Shown: positions 16,571-25,658 of the stretch, piece after piece
How the letters are laid out: each line of letters begins with the position of its first letter
Numbering within the stretch: the stretch's first letter is position 1
Assembly: GCF_000948985.2 (NCBI RefSeq)
Contig: NZ_CP059733.1
Location: forward strand, 6,324,001 to 6,388,000
From: Thalassomonas viridans
GTDB taxonomy: Bacteria; Pseudomonadota; Gammaproteobacteria; Enterobacterales; Alteromonadaceae
Reading direction: 5' to 3'
Length of the DNA stretch: 64,000 nt
Position numbers and translations under genes: made by a program
The notes under the pieces: model-generated
What the model was told of the DNA's origin: nothing
The model's database searches: none
Seen by the model: the letters and a program-made list of their open reading frames with translations, nothing else

Positions 16571-17070
16571 TGCTGAAACGATTTTTATACTTAGTGCCGC
16601 TGCTCCTGATAACGATGGCGAATACCGCCCTTGCCCACCAGCAAAAGGCGGCGGAAACCACGGTACTGTTCAACAAGCGCTCCGGCCAGCTTGAAGTGGC
16701 GCACCGTTTTTACCTGCACGATACCGAGCATGCCGTACAGTCATTGTTTGACAAAAAGGCGGATATCCTCAACTCGGCAGATACCCAACAAAAATTTGCA
16801 GACTATGTGGCTCAGCAGTTCTATTTACGTACCCTGGCAGATGAAAAGCTGCCGTTAACTAAGGTCGGCCATGAAGTCGAGGGCAAGTTCTTCTGGGTAT
16901 ACCAGGACACCAAGCTGCCGGCAGAAACCAAGGGCCTGAAGCTATATAACGGTTCGTTGCGCGAACTCTGGCCGACGCAAATTAATATGGTGAATATTCA
17001 AGGACAAGGTAAAGTCCGCACCCTGTACTTCAGCGACGATAAAGAATGGTTGATCGCTAGCTTTAACTAA
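16570..17070 (+). CDS. DUF6702 periplasmic protein
   Basis: A 166-residue protein with a signal peptide (about residues 1-22, ending ALAH). It fits the DUF6702 family, which has a short beta-rich domain with AETTVLFNKRSGQLEVAHRFYLHDTEHAV and LYNGSLRELWPTQINMVNI. Function is unknown. In marine Gammaproteobacteria it follows a large M1-type peptidase gene, as here, and it shares a TGATG junction with it. It may be a chaperone, inhibitor or partner of the peptidase. A strong terminator follows. Confidence 0.75.
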   Translation: MLKRFLYLVPLLLITMANTALAHQQKAAETTVLFNKRSGQLEVAHRFYLHDTEHAVQSLFDKKADILNSADTQQKFADYVAQQFYLRTLADEKLPLTKVGHEVEGKFFWVYQDTKLPAETKGLKLYNGSLRELWPTQINMVNIQGQGKVRTLYFSDDKEWLIASFN

Positions 17071-17095
17071 TCCCGGTTAATGCTTACCAATAAAA

Positions 17096-17127
17096 ATGCC
17101 GAAGCAAGTTCGCTTCGGCATTTTTTT
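17096..17127 (+). terminator. Rho-independent terminator of the peptidase/DUF6702 operon
   Basis: ATGCCGAAGC (17096-17105), loop AAGTTC, GCTTCGGCAT (17112-17121) and seven T residues. The stem is a perfect 10 bp. Confidence 0.92.
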
Positions 17128-17273
17128 GTCGGCTAGTCGGTTAAAAGTTAGCAGCACTAAAAAGCCGGGATAACGGTGAGGTGTTTTAACTTCTCCTGCC
17201 AGCCGGCAAGCACAGTTAATATTTGCCCGTATTCGGGATAGAGGTAATAAATGCCGCCGCCAACAATAAAAAG

Positions 17274-17849
17274 CTATCCCAGGGTCGCCAGCGGATAGCG
17301 CATATCAATCAGTTTCATGGCGGTACCGAAAGAGGATTTTATCCGGTTATTGGTCAGGTCCACGCTGTAACATTCATCCAAAAGTAAATGGGTCAGCGCC
17401 CCGAGAATGACAAAAAGCGCCACCAGCAAGGCCATATTTAAAGACGCGCTTAATTGCAGGCTGATCACTATGCCGAACAGGGCAAACATCACCACCGCCA
17501 GAATGGAATGCAAACTGCCCCTGTGTACGGTGATTCGCTCAAACAGGGGTTTGATGATGTACCAGGTGAAGGCATAGATACCGGCGGCGGCCAGCCAAAT
17601 GGCAAGCAGGGAGTTTAGCGGGTACACCAGTACAAAGCTCGCCGCCAGGCTAAACCCCAGGATGGAAAAGAGCCAGCCGATAGCTGTCGAATCGTCGGCA
17701 TCCAGGTCCGGCAACAGCCCCGACAGGGCGCCGATAACGATTAAAAGTAAACTTTGCGGCACAGGGGCAATTTTTGTGGCTAAGACCACAGTGCCTAATA
17801 CCGAGCTGGAAACAATACTTGCGCTGATATGGGTAGAGAAGTTAGCCAA
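17274..17849 (-). CDS. YdjM-like membrane-bound metal-dependent hydrolase
   Basis: A 191-residue inner-membrane protein with four to five helices. The family motifs are seen: an N-terminal His (STHISAS), LLPDLDADDS with clustered acidic residues, VHRGSLHS and LTHLLLDECYSVD. Together they form the presumed metal site of the YdjM/LexA-regulated membrane hydrolase family. The substrate is unknown; some relatives act on phospholipids. E. coli ydjM belongs to the SOS regulon, but no LexA box was recognised here. It lies alone, tail to tail with DUF6702 and followed on the same strand by hdfR further right. Confidence 0.8.
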   Translation of the reverse strand: MANFSTHISASIVSSSVLGTVVLATKIAPVPQSLLLIVIGALSGLLPDLDADDSTAIGWLFSILGFSLAASFVLVYPLNSLLAIWLAAAGIYAFTWYIIKPLFERITVHRGSLHSILAVVMFALFGIVISLQLSASLNMALLVALFVILGALTHLLLDECYSVDLTNNRIKSSFGTAMKLIDMRYPLATLG

Positions 17850-17964
17850 TGAACATCCTAATCAATGGAAAAATAATCGCAGAACCGCCAATTCTGGAGT
17901 AAATCATATGCTTTGACAATATGTTATCGCGCAAACACAGTCAGAAACAACTTATCTGCCGCCT

Positions 17965-18840
17965 TTAAGGACCGATGATCGCCGGGGCTTCAGGCTGCTC
18001 TTTCCTGAGCAATTGCCGGATCTCAATCAGCTTTTCTTCATTGTCATTCTCTTTGTGAAATGCGCTGAAAATATCCCGTTTAAAAGACGGCATGCCACCG
18101 ATACGGTACAGGCCCCCCTGGTCGATAAACGGCTCGGCGATCACATCAGGTAAATAAGCGCTGCCGCCGCATTGCAACATCAAATCCAGGGCGATCCTTG
18201 CGGTGCTTGTTCTCACCGCCGGTGTCGACATTTCTTTCAGCTCCCTGGCATGCCAGTGACTGAAACCCGTTCCCCAATCCACCATGATATAGCGTTTTAC
18301 TTCGCTCGGACTCTGGAATGCCTGATTAAAAGTGGATACCGGAATAAGCTCAAAGGTATGCAGATGTTCAATTTTAAGCTCTTCGACTTTAGGCGGATCA
18401 AACAAAATGGCAATATCCAGTGACCGCTCAAGCAACTGCCGGGTGATTTGCTCGCGGGCCAGTATTTCCGCCACTAAACTAATATCCGGCTGGCTGGCAT
18501 AAATTTTTGAAATGGCGTCATGGATATAGGTATCCCAGGTATTGGGAGTACCGGCAATCGAAATTTGCGTTACCTGTCCCGAGGTTAAGGCCACGTCCTG
18601 TTTTGCCATCCGCAAAGTGCGCAACAGGGTTTCCGCATAGGAAACCAGCCGCTCCCCCGCCGGGGTCAATTGGATATTATTCCGGGTACGGCTAAACAGG
18701 GCAACACCGAAATGCTGTTCTAACTGCCTTATCCTGGAACTTACCGCAGCCTGGGTTAAATACAGATTCTCGGCCGCTTTACCAAAGTGCCGGCAATTCT
18801 TAACTTCAATAAAGGTTTTTATTAACTCAATATCCATCAT
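17965..18840 (-). CDS. hdfR: HdfR-type LysR transcriptional regulator
   Basis: The 291-residue protein begins MMDIELIKTFIEVKNCRHFGKAAENLYLTQAAVS, close to E. coli HdfR, which represses flhDC. A LysR winged helix occupies about residues 1-65 and a periplasmic-binding-protein-like effector domain the rest. The ATG at 18840 has GAGAAAG just upstream; the longer frame to 18927 would run into the divergent promoter. It lies head to head with maoP, the arrangement found in E. coli, which supports the assignment beyond general LysR membership. Confidence 0.82.
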   Translation of the reverse strand: MMDIELIKTFIEVKNCRHFGKAAENLYLTQAAVSSRIRQLEQHFGVALFSRTRNNIQLTPAGERLVSYAETLLRTLRMAKQDVALTSGQVTQISIAGTPNTWDTYIHDAISKIYASQPDISLVAEILAREQITRQLLERSLDIAILFDPPKVEELKIEHLHTFELIPVSTFNQAFQSPSEVKRYIMVDWGTGFSHWHARELKEMSTPAVRTSTARIALDLMLQCGGSAYLPDVIAEPFIDQGGLYRIGGMPSFKRDIFSAFHKENDNEEKLIEIRQLLRKEQPEAPAIIGP

Positions 18841-18941
18841 CTTTCTCTTATCGACACGATAAATTTTTATTGTTGTACACTGACCTGAATTGCCAGCATA
18901 CTCCGCGAAAACCCTATCCAGTGTCAATAGAGTATAGAAAG

Positions 18942-19295
18942 ATGATCTTAGTACATGGCTTTGTTAAAGCAGGAAAATTTTATGACGATGTCAATTTTCC
19001 CTATGGTTTTCGCAAAAGCGGTAATTTTTCCATCACTGAAGCAGATCTATTAACCGATGTGGGAAAACGCCTGTTTATGCTGGAACAGGGCTTAGCGGCT
19101 GCACAAAACCAGGTTGAAGAGAAATTTGTTGAAATGTGCCGCACACAGCGGGAAGGCGAATCGAAAATAGAAAGGCTGTGGCAAAAATACCAGCGGCTGA
19201 CAAAAAAGCGGAGTTTTCATACCTTATCGAGCCGCGTTACAAGCAATACAGATATTAACACCAATGACAATATAGCGATAGACGAGGAATACTGA
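18942..19295 (+). CDS. maoP: MaoP, Ori-macrodomain organiser (DUF413)
   Basis: MaoP (formerly YifE) acts with the DNA site maoS to confine the Ori macrodomain of the chromosome and is restricted to Dam-containing Gammaproteobacteria. The 117-residue protein matches in FYDDVNFPYGFRKSG, FSITEADLL, EEKFVEMCRTQREGES, IERLWQKYQRL and RFHTL-like SFHTLSSR. The ATG at 18942 gives the family length; a longer frame from 18870 would overlap the promoter region. It is divergent from hdfR (101-bp gap, where maoS would be expected) and overlaps the RimK-type gene by one base (TGATG). Confidence 0.88.
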   Translation: MILVHGFVKAGKFYDDVNFPYGFRKSGNFSITEADLLTDVGKRLFMLEQGLAAAQNQVEEKFVEMCRTQREGESKIERLWQKYQRLTKKRSFHTLSSRVTSNTDINTNDNIAIDEEY

Positions 19296-20293
19296 TGCGC
19301 GGTTGGATCATATATAAAGATAATGCGAGCTTGCTGCGTCAGGAAGCTTATGAAGTTCATCGCCTGGTTGAAGTTGCCAAAGAAGAAAATATAGAGCTGC
19401 AGGTGTTCTCACCCGACCAGTTTGACCTGACCGTTACCCGGGACGACGAAAAGAGCATACTGATCGACGGTAAAAAACAGGACTTGCCTGATTTTGTTAT
19501 GCCGCGCATGGGGGCAGGCACCACATATTTTGCCCTGGCCATCATACGTCACCTGGAACGGCTAGGCGTTTATTGCATCAATAGCTCCAATTCCATCGAA
19601 ACGGTCAAAGACAAGCTTTTTGCCCAACAAATCCTGGCGGAGAAGAACCTGCCTACGCCGGATACCATGCTGGTGAAATTTCCCGTCGATGTCGACCTGG
19701 TGGAAAAACAGATCGGCTTCCCTGTGGTAGTCAAAACCTTATCCGGCTCCCAAGGCAGCGGGGTATTCCTGTCCAAGTCCAAAGGTGAATTTGATGATTT
19801 AATGCAACTGATAGAGGCAACCAACCCGAAAGCCAACATTATCTTGCAGCAGTTTGTCAAAGCCAGTCACGGCAGGGATCTGCGGGTTTTCACCATAGGC
19901 GGCAGGGCCGTTGCCTGCATGGAGCGCAACTCTAACGGAGGTAACTTTAAAGCCAATGTCAGCGCCGGCGGTTCGGGGAAACCCCACCCGATCACCCCGG
20001 AAATCGAATGGCTGGCAACGCAGACGGCAAGCGTGCTGGGACTGGATGTCGCCGGTATCGACCTGCTGTTTGACCAGGAGCATTTTAAAATATGCGAAGC
20101 CAATTCTTCTCCCGGATTCGAGGGGCTCGAAGGCGCATTAGGGCTTAATGTTCCCAAAGAAATTTTTCACTTTATCCGCATCCGGCTGGGAATCTTTGAT
20201 AAAAGTAATAATATCAAAGCCAAACCAGCCAAAAAGACAGCGAAAACAGCAAAAGCTGTTGTTGAAGAAGCCAAAGACCACGCGACTCCCTGA
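19295..20293 (+). CDS. RimK-family ATP-grasp alpha-L-glutamate ligase
   Basis: This 332-residue ATP-grasp ligase is of the RimK type. RimK adds glutamates to ribosomal protein S6 C-terminally; other relatives make peptide bonds to different targets. It has the ATP-binding segment FPVVVKTLSGSQGSGV, HGRDLRVFTIGG and the Mg-binding end KICEANSSPGFEGLE. Residues after about 305 form a Lys/Ala-rich tail (KAKPAKKTAKTAKAVVEEAK) resembling histone H1-like tails and absent from ordinary RimK. It is translationally coupled to maoP. Confidence 0.85.
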   Translation: MRGWIIYKDNASLLRQEAYEVHRLVEVAKEENIELQVFSPDQFDLTVTRDDEKSILIDGKKQDLPDFVMPRMGAGTTYFALAIIRHLERLGVYCINSSNSIETVKDKLFAQQILAEKNLPTPDTMLVKFPVDVDLVEKQIGFPVVVKTLSGSQGSGVFLSKSKGEFDDLMQLIEATNPKANIILQQFVKASHGRDLRVFTIGGRAVACMERNSNGGNFKANVSAGGSGKPHPITPEIEWLATQTASVLGLDVAGIDLLFDQEHFKICEANSSPGFEGLEGALGLNVPKEIFHFIRIRLGIFDKSNNIKAKPAKKTAKTAKAVVEEAKDHATP

Positions 20294-20303
20294 AAACCAT
20301 CCC

Positions 20304-20338
20304 TTTTGTGCTTAATACCAGCAACTTTAAGCACAAAA
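20304..20338. repeat. 12-bp inverted repeat between convergent genes
   Basis: TTTTGTGCTTAA (20304-20315) and TTAAGCACAAAA (20327-20338) are exact inverse repeats around an 11-nt loop, lying between the convergent rimK-like and LysR genes. On neither strand does a T tract follow the stem, so it is recorded as a hairpin and not as a confident terminator. Confidence 0.4.
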
Positions 20339-20400
20339 AACACTCTACAACAGGCAGCTTGCCCCGAAAAACACCTTGTTAGCTGCCAAATATTAACCCG

Positions 20401-21312
20401 TCAGTTCTTCCAGGGTGCGCCTGCCAGGCGAGCTTTCAGCAGCTGCAAAAATTTGCTGGTTCTGGCAGAGCGCGCCCGTAAATCGGTTCCCAACAAAGCC
20501 ACTATATCGGCTGAGGGAAGTTGATAATCGGGCAAAAGCCGGATCAATTCACCGCTTTTTAACTGTGCGGCCACGTCCCATTCCGAACGCTGGATAATGC
20601 CGGCCCCGGCTAATGCCCATTGCTTGATGACCCGGCCGTCGTTGCTGGCGAGTTTGGGATTAATCCGTATCGCCTGCTGCTCATCGCTGTCGGTTGCGCT
20701 AAAGCGCCACATGGTGACGTCTTCGGCATTTTCCCTTAAGGCGATACAGGTATGCCGGCGTAAATCCGCCGGCGTTTCCGGCATGCCGTACCGGGCAATA
20801 TAAGCGGGAGACGCGCATAAAAACCGCCGGTTCGAGGCCAGCACAGACAATTTTAACGACGAGTCCCTTAGCTCGCCTATGTAGATCATGATGTCCCAGG
20901 CATGTCCGCTGGACCAGTCGGGATTGTCGGACAGCTCCAGCTCCACCGAAAGCTGGTTATACTCCCTCTGGAATTCGGTTACCAAAGGGGCAATATATTC
21001 CTGGCCGAACCCCAGGGGCGCCAAAATTTTCAAACGGCCGGCAATTTCCTGCTGCTGGCTGTTAAGCAGTTCATACAAGTCATCCATTTCCGCCAGGATC
21101 AGCCGGGCGCGCTCCGCCAGCAACAAGCCTTCGTCGGTCAGGGAGATTTTCCTTGCGTGCCGGTCAACCAGCTTAAGCTTAAGTTTTTGCTCAATAGTTT
21201 GCAGCCTCTGCGTGACCGTTGGCGGCGTGACATTCAGTGCCCTTGCCGTCGCCGCCAGCGAACTATGGTTGGCTATCAAGTGGAAAAACCTCAGGTCGTC
21301 GCTGTTTATCAT
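20401..21312 (-). CDS. LysR-family transcriptional regulator
   Basis: A 303-residue LysR regulator. The N-terminal winged helix includes NSDDLRFFHLIANHSSLAATARALNVTPPTVTQRLQTIEQ, with a typical effector-binding domain from about residue 90. The ATG at 21312 gives the standard start; a TTG at 21321 is less likely. It is divergent from the S41 peptidase with 132 bp between them, so it may control that gene. The effector is unknown. Similar proteins are annotated near amino-acid or efflux genes, which does not help here. Confidence 0.85.
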   Translation of the reverse strand: MINSDDLRFFHLIANHSSLAATARALNVTPPTVTQRLQTIEQKLKLKLVDRHARKISLTDEGLLLAERARLILAEMDDLYELLNSQQQEIAGRLKILAPLGFGQEYIAPLVTEFQREYNQLSVELELSDNPDWSSGHAWDIMIYIGELRDSSLKLSVLASNRRFLCASPAYIARYGMPETPADLRRHTCIALRENAEDVTMWRFSATDSDEQQAIRINPKLASNDGRVIKQWALAGAGIIQRSEWDVAAQLKSGELIRLLPDYQLPSADIVALLGTDLRARSARTSKFLQLLKARLAGAPWKN

Positions 21313-21444
21313 TAAGAGCAAACCTAATCTTAAAGTTAGTTTTAATTAATTCTAAACCACATATTTCCGGGATACAATTTTTTCACTGGCAGCACAGGCC
21401 GTGAAAAATTATGCCTATACAACAGGCAGATAAAGGAAAAGCAA

Positions 21445-22794
21445 ATGCTTAAAAAACTACTGATAACAATAATGCTGGGGCTGGCAACACTACCGGCCGC
21501 AGCAAACACACTTGCCCGCCTGGGCGCTCAACTGCAACCGGAACAGATACGGCAAGACCTGGCAAGCTGGCTGGAGTGGCTCGACAAGACCCACCCAGAT
21601 TTGGCCTACACCACAAAAGACATCGAAAAGTTTTACCTGGATGTCGCCGCTTTAAAAAACGGTGACAAACCGCTAACCGTCCTGGAGTTCTGGCGCCGGG
21701 TTACGGCATTAAACAGCCAGCTCTCCGACGGCCATACCGGGATCACTTTCGACAGCACCAAGGCGCTGACCCGGGAATTTGTGGAAGAAGGCGGCGCTGT
21801 TTTTCCCTTTTCCCTGGTTTTCAACGATGACAAGTTAGTGATCACCGGCAAACTCGATGGCCAGCCGTCGAACCTTAAGGGTTATGCCATCGAAAAGATC
21901 AACGGCGTGGCGATTGAAAATGTGCTGCATCCGCTGCTAAAACGTTTACATGGAGACAGCCAGCGTCAGCGCAAAGCCTTACTGGCCAAACGTTTCGCCA
22001 GCTATTATTGGCTGTATTTCGGTGAAGCGGAAAACTTTGTCATTGATGTGACAGATGAAAGTGAAAAAGTCACCATCAGGGATATCAGCATTGCCGCCAG
22101 CCGCGCTCCTTTTGGCAGCAAGAAAAGCTTTGAACAGACCTATCAGTTCGAGGTTTTAGATCCGCAAACCGCCAAATTAACCTTAAAAATCTTTAACTGG
22201 CCGGATAAGGAACGTTACTTCGCCTTTATGGAAAAAGCCTTTAAAGAAATGAAAACCCTTAACATCAAAAAGCTGATCATAGATATCCGGGAAAACGGCG
22301 GCGGCGATGACGATATGTGGAAACAGGGCATAGTCTCTTATATCGCCGATAAACCCTGGCGTCACGGCTCCACCTATAAAGTGAAAATTATCGAAGGCAG
22401 AGAAAGTGAAACCCAGCGACTGGGAGAGGTAATAGACGGCGAACTCAAGGCCAACAACCAGGTAGACCATGAGAACCCCTACCGGTTTACAGGCGAAGTG
22501 TATGTATTGATTGGCGCTTATACCTACTCCTCATCCATTTTATTTGCCAATACGGTACAGGATCACGGCTTTGCTACTTTAGTCGGCGAGCCCACCGGCG
22601 GCAAAAGCGACCAGACCGGAGGTTTGCAAAACTACCTGCTGCCACATTCCCAGTTAGCGGTTTTTGCTCCCCGCTTTTTACTGGCGCGCCCTAAGGGAGG
22701 GCACCATATGGAGCCGGTAATACCAGATATCGCCATTGCTTACGATAAAATCCGGCCACAGCAGCTGGTCGACAAGTTAATGCAAACCTGGTGA
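21445..22794 (+). CDS. Secreted S41-family (tail-specific protease-like) peptidase
   Basis: A 449-residue protein with a signal peptide (about residues 1-20, ending AAANT). It has an N-terminal helical cap, a central domain, and the S41 core: LIIDIRENGGGDDDMW, the nucleophile region YTYSSSILFANTVQDHG and EPTGGKSDQTGG. The PDZ domain typical of CtpA-type proteases is not obvious, so it resembles the PDZ-less tricorn/S41 subgroup. It probably acts in the periplasm or outside the cell. It has a good Shine-Dalgarno (AAAGGAAAAGCAA before the ATG). A divergent LysR gene may regulate it. Confidence 0.85.
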   Translation: MLKKLLITIMLGLATLPAAANTLARLGAQLQPEQIRQDLASWLEWLDKTHPDLAYTTKDIEKFYLDVAALKNGDKPLTVLEFWRRVTALNSQLSDGHTGITFDSTKALTREFVEEGGAVFPFSLVFNDDKLVITGKLDGQPSNLKGYAIEKINGVAIENVLHPLLKRLHGDSQRQRKALLAKRFASYYWLYFGEAENFVIDVTDESEKVTIRDISIAASRAPFGSKKSFEQTYQFEVLDPQTAKLTLKIFNWPDKERYFAFMEKAFKEMKTLNIKKLIIDIRENGGGDDDMWKQGIVSYIADKPWRHGSTYKVKIIEGRESETQRLGEVIDGELKANNQVDHENPYRFTGEVYVLIGAYTYSSSILFANTVQDHGFATLVGEPTGGKSDQTGGLQNYLLPHSQLAVFAPRFLLARPKGGHHMEPVIPDIAIAYDKIRPQQLVDKLMQTW

Positions 22795-22811
22795 GCGTTT
22801 AAGCCGGAACC

Positions 22812-22837
22812 TGCCTTAACAAAGCCTTGTTAAGGCA
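22812..22837. terminator. 11-bp hairpin between the S41 peptidase and yfcA
   Basis: TGCCTTAACAA (22812-22822), loop AGCC, TTGTTAAGGCA (22827-22837) form a perfect stem 18 bp past the peptidase stop and 31 bp before the yfcA start codon. No T tract follows. It could be a processing or attenuation site between the genes. Confidence 0.4.
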
Positions 22838-22868
22838 CAAGAGTAACCATTACTTTAAGGAGCCTGTT

Positions 22869-23630
22869 TTGGAATTTGCCCAGTTCTCCACCGAACTATT
22901 AGCCTTTTTATTTTTCGTCGCCATGCTCGCCGGGTTTCTCGATACCCTGGCCGGCGGTGGCGGTTTGCTGACCGTACCGGCGTTGATGATGAGCGGCATA
23001 CCGCCGGTCGCCGCCCTGGCAACCAACAAGTTGCAGGCCAGTACCGGTACGGCAACGGCCAGCTACCTGATGATAAAGAATAAAAAGGTCAGCTGGCTGG
23101 AAATTAAACCCCTGATGTTGTTTGCCTTCCTGGGGGCAGCCGCCGGTACTGTGCTCATCCAGTTTATCGACACCCAGATCCTGAGTTTTGTTATTCCGCT
23201 GGTTATTCTTCTGATCGGCCTTTATTTTCTGCTGGCCCCGACCCCGAACGAAAATAGCCGGCAGGCAAAAATCTCCCCTAAAAACTACCAAAGACTGGTT
23301 GTCCCCTCCATCGGCTGCTACGACGGCCTTTTTGGTCCGGGGACAGGTTCCTTTTTTGTCCTTGCCGGGGTTTCCTTAAACGGGCGGGGCTTTATCGATG
23401 CCACCGCCATCGCCAAACCCCTGAACTTTGCCACCAATATGGCATCCCTGCTGGTGTTCCTGGTTGCCGGGCAGGTGATCTGGGTTTTGGGCATCATTAT
23501 GCTGCTGGGACAAATCATAGGCGCCAGGCTCGGCTCCCGTTGCCTGTTTAGCATTAAAGTGGCATACCTGAGAGGCCTGGTGGTGCTTATGTGCTTTGCC
23601 ATGCTGGTAAAATATGTTTTAACCCTGTAA
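22869..23630 (+). CDS. yfcA: YfcA-like TSUP-family membrane permease
   Basis: A 253-residue sulfite/organosulfur-type exporter family (TSUP) protein with eight predicted helices. The N terminus FFVAMLAGFLDTLAGGGGLLTVPALMMSG and ATNKLQASTGTATA match E. coli YfcA closely. The second repeat has GCYDGLFGPGTGSFF. The substrate is unknown. The TTG at 22869 is chosen: it sits 6 bp behind AAGGAG and starts the homologous region, while an upstream TTG at 22827 lies in a hairpin. It is probably alone or weakly linked to the S41 gene. Confidence 0.88.
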   Translation: MEFAQFSTELLAFLFFVAMLAGFLDTLAGGGGLLTVPALMMSGIPPVAALATNKLQASTGTATASYLMIKNKKVSWLEIKPLMLFAFLGAAAGTVLIQFIDTQILSFVIPLVILLIGLYFLLAPTPNENSRQAKISPKNYQRLVVPSIGCYDGLFGPGTGSFFVLAGVSLNGRGFIDATAIAKPLNFATNMASLLVFLVAGQVIWVLGIIMLLGQIIGARLGSRCLFSIKVAYLRGLVVLMCFAMLVKYVLTL

Positions 23631-23653
23631 CCGGCATTTAAGAACCTTATGCC

Positions 23654-23692
23654 GCCTGCTTAAAGAATTGCCTGGCAATAAAATAAGCAGGC
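23654..23692. repeat. Nested inverted repeat after yfcA
   Basis: GCCTGCTTA (23654-23662) pairs with TAAGCAGGC (23684-23692), and within the loop ATTGCC pairs with GGCAAT around a single T. It probably forms the transcript end of yfcA, though a T tract is lacking. Confidence 0.35.
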
Positions 23693-23779
23693 AGTTCCCG
23701 GCCGGGCCGGCAAAACTTGTCAAACTGGATTATGCCTGTAACATGTTGGCAAAAATATAAAAACAAAGAGAATCATTCA

Positions 23780-24865
23780 ATGAAGTGGCCAACGCTAGGC
23801 TTAGCCTTACTAGCATTTACCGGATGCGCGACCGTGAATACCATAGAGCGTATCGAGCAGCCGGATTCGGTGATCAGGTATATAGAAAATACCGCAGATC
23901 CCCTGCGCTTTAGCAATTTATACCCGGGAAAGAAAACCTATCCCGAAACCTGCACGGAAAACTGTTATCCCTCTTCCCCTTTGCTTGCCTGCGAGACACC
24001 CGCGGAGAATTGCCGTTTCACCGGACAACAGACCCCGCCGGCTGTAAGCACGGGATTTAATATCCGCTGGCTCGGACACGCCAGTTTTTACATCGAAAGT
24101 CCCGACGGCAGCAGCCTGCTGTTCGATCCCGTCAGCGACCAGTTCGACTGGCCGGTAAACTGGGCATTCCGCCTCGCAGAAGGCTTCAACCGCAAGCCGG
24201 GGGACTGGCCAAGCACAACCGAAGTCGCCGACACGGATGCCGTCTTGTATTCCCATATCCATTACGATCATTTCAATAAAGACGATATCGCCCGCATTGG
24301 CAGCGACAGCAAATATTTCGTGCCCCTGGGGTTTGCCGAACACTTCCCCGAAGACGGCTACCATATCAATGAAATGGCCTGGTACTCGTCCAAGTCTCTG
24401 GGAGAGCTGAAGATTCATTTCGTACCGGCACACCATTTCAGCAACCGCGTCTGGGTGCCTTTCCTGTACGAAGACAACAACACCGCGCTTTGGGGCGGCT
24501 GGGTACTGGAGCACCAGGGCAAGCGCCTGTTTTTTGCTGGCGACACCGGCTATTCCCAGCACTTTAGCGATATCCGGCAAAAGTACGGCGACATGGACGT
24601 ATGTTTACTGCCTATCGCCTCTTACTTCCATGAGGAAGATAGCGAGTGGTACCGTTACGTGCATACGACCCCGGAAGATGCCCTCACCGCCGCCAAAGAC
24701 CTTAACTGTAAAGTGATGATCCCCTGGGGATACGGCAATTCCAGCTGGAAGATGGGGGATCACAGCTCCCACTCGGCGCTGCTGAGGCTCTTGAATATGC
24801 ATAAAAAGATGACATCAGACATCCCCCTGCATATCCTTAACGAAGGCGAAGGGGTTACGCTTTAG
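23780..24865 (+). CDS. Metallo-beta-lactamase-fold lipoprotein (NAPE-PLD/UlaG-like)
   Basis: A 361-residue predicted lipoprotein: signal peptide with lipobox FTGC, then a metallo-beta-lactamase fold. The zinc motifs are visible: WLGHASFYIESPDG, SHIHYDHFN (HxHxDH), VPAHHFS, FAGDTGYS, and the late His of IPWGYGNSS. This pattern matches COG2220, which contains N-acyl-phosphatidylethanolamine phospholipase D. A role on membrane phospholipid is plausible but unproven. The ATG at 23780 has AAAGAG in front and exposes the lipobox, unlike the longer frame from 23717. Confidence 0.82.
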   Translation: MKWPTLGLALLAFTGCATVNTIERIEQPDSVIRYIENTADPLRFSNLYPGKKTYPETCTENCYPSSPLLACETPAENCRFTGQQTPPAVSTGFNIRWLGHASFYIESPDGSSLLFDPVSDQFDWPVNWAFRLAEGFNRKPGDWPSTTEVADTDAVLYSHIHYDHFNKDDIARIGSDSKYFVPLGFAEHFPEDGYHINEMAWYSSKSLGELKIHFVPAHHFSNRVWVPFLYEDNNTALWGGWVLEHQGKRLFFAGDTGYSQHFSDIRQKYGDMDVCLLPIASYFHEEDSEWYRYVHTTPEDALTAAKDLNCKVMIPWGYGNSSWKMGDHSSHSALLRLLNMHKKMTSDIPLHILNEGEGVTL

Positions 24866-24965
24866 CCCCAAACCTATATCAGGGCGCCCCTTTCCCGGCC
24901 CGCGCCCTGATATTAGCAAGCGGCGACAGGGAGGCGATACCATCAACAAGGAACAGCAAAGATAA

Positions 24966-25658
24966 GTGGCAAATAAACACATACTTATAGTCGAAGACGA
25001 AGCCAGCATTGCCGACAACATCAGCTATGCCCTCAAGGCCGAAGGTTTTGCCTCCACCTGGGTCAGCCTGGGACAGGAGGCATTGGACTTTCTCGCGGAC
25101 AAGCCAGCCGATCTGGTGATCCTGGATGTCGGCCTGCCGGATATCAGCGGCTTTGAAGTATGTAAAAACATACGCCAACACTCAGATGTGCCCATTATCT
25201 TTTTGACCGCCCGCGGTGAAGAAATCGACCGCGTGGTCGGCCTGGAAATCGGCGGCGACGACTACGTGGTCAAACCCTTCAGCCCCCGCGAACTGGTTGC
25301 CCGGGTAAAGGTTATTTTAAAACGCCACTACGCCCGTCCCGGACAGGAAGCGTCTGCGCCGGGCTTCACGGTGGATGAGGAAAAGCGGCAAATCACCTAT
25401 TGCAGCAGCAAACTTGAACTCACCGCTTACGAATACGGCATCCTGAAACTGCTGCTGAGCCAGCCGGAGCGGGTATTCACCCGGGAGCAACTGATGAATG
25501 CCGTCTGGTCGACACCGGAAGAGAGCTTTGACCGCGCAGTGGATACCCATATAAAAACCATACGGGCCAAACTGCGCGCCATAGAGCCCGATGACAATTC
25601 CTTAGTCACCCACAGGGGCGTGGGTTACAGTATCCAGCCAGGCCAGGTACGCTACTAG
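24966..25658 (+). CDS. creB: CreB, OmpR/PhoB-type response regulator
   Basis: CreB is the response regulator of the CreBC two-component system, which responds to carbon source and envelope state and activates creD among others. The 230-residue protein has a receiver domain (ILIVEDEASIADN; the phosphoacceptor Asp in VILDVGLPD; the switch Lys in VVKPFSPREL) and a PhoB-type winged helix (about 130-228). It starts at GTG 24966. It abuts creC directly, with the stop TAG followed by ATG. Confidence 0.87.
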   Translation: MANKHILIVEDEASIADNISYALKAEGFASTWVSLGQEALDFLADKPADLVILDVGLPDISGFEVCKNIRQHSDVPIIFLTARGEEIDRVVGLEIGGDDYVVKPFSPRELVARVKVILKRHYARPGQEASAPGFTVDEEKRQITYCSSKLELTAYEYGILKLLLSQPERVFTREQLMNAVWSTPEESFDRAVDTHIKTIRAKLRAIEPDDNSLVTHRGVGYSIQPGQVRY

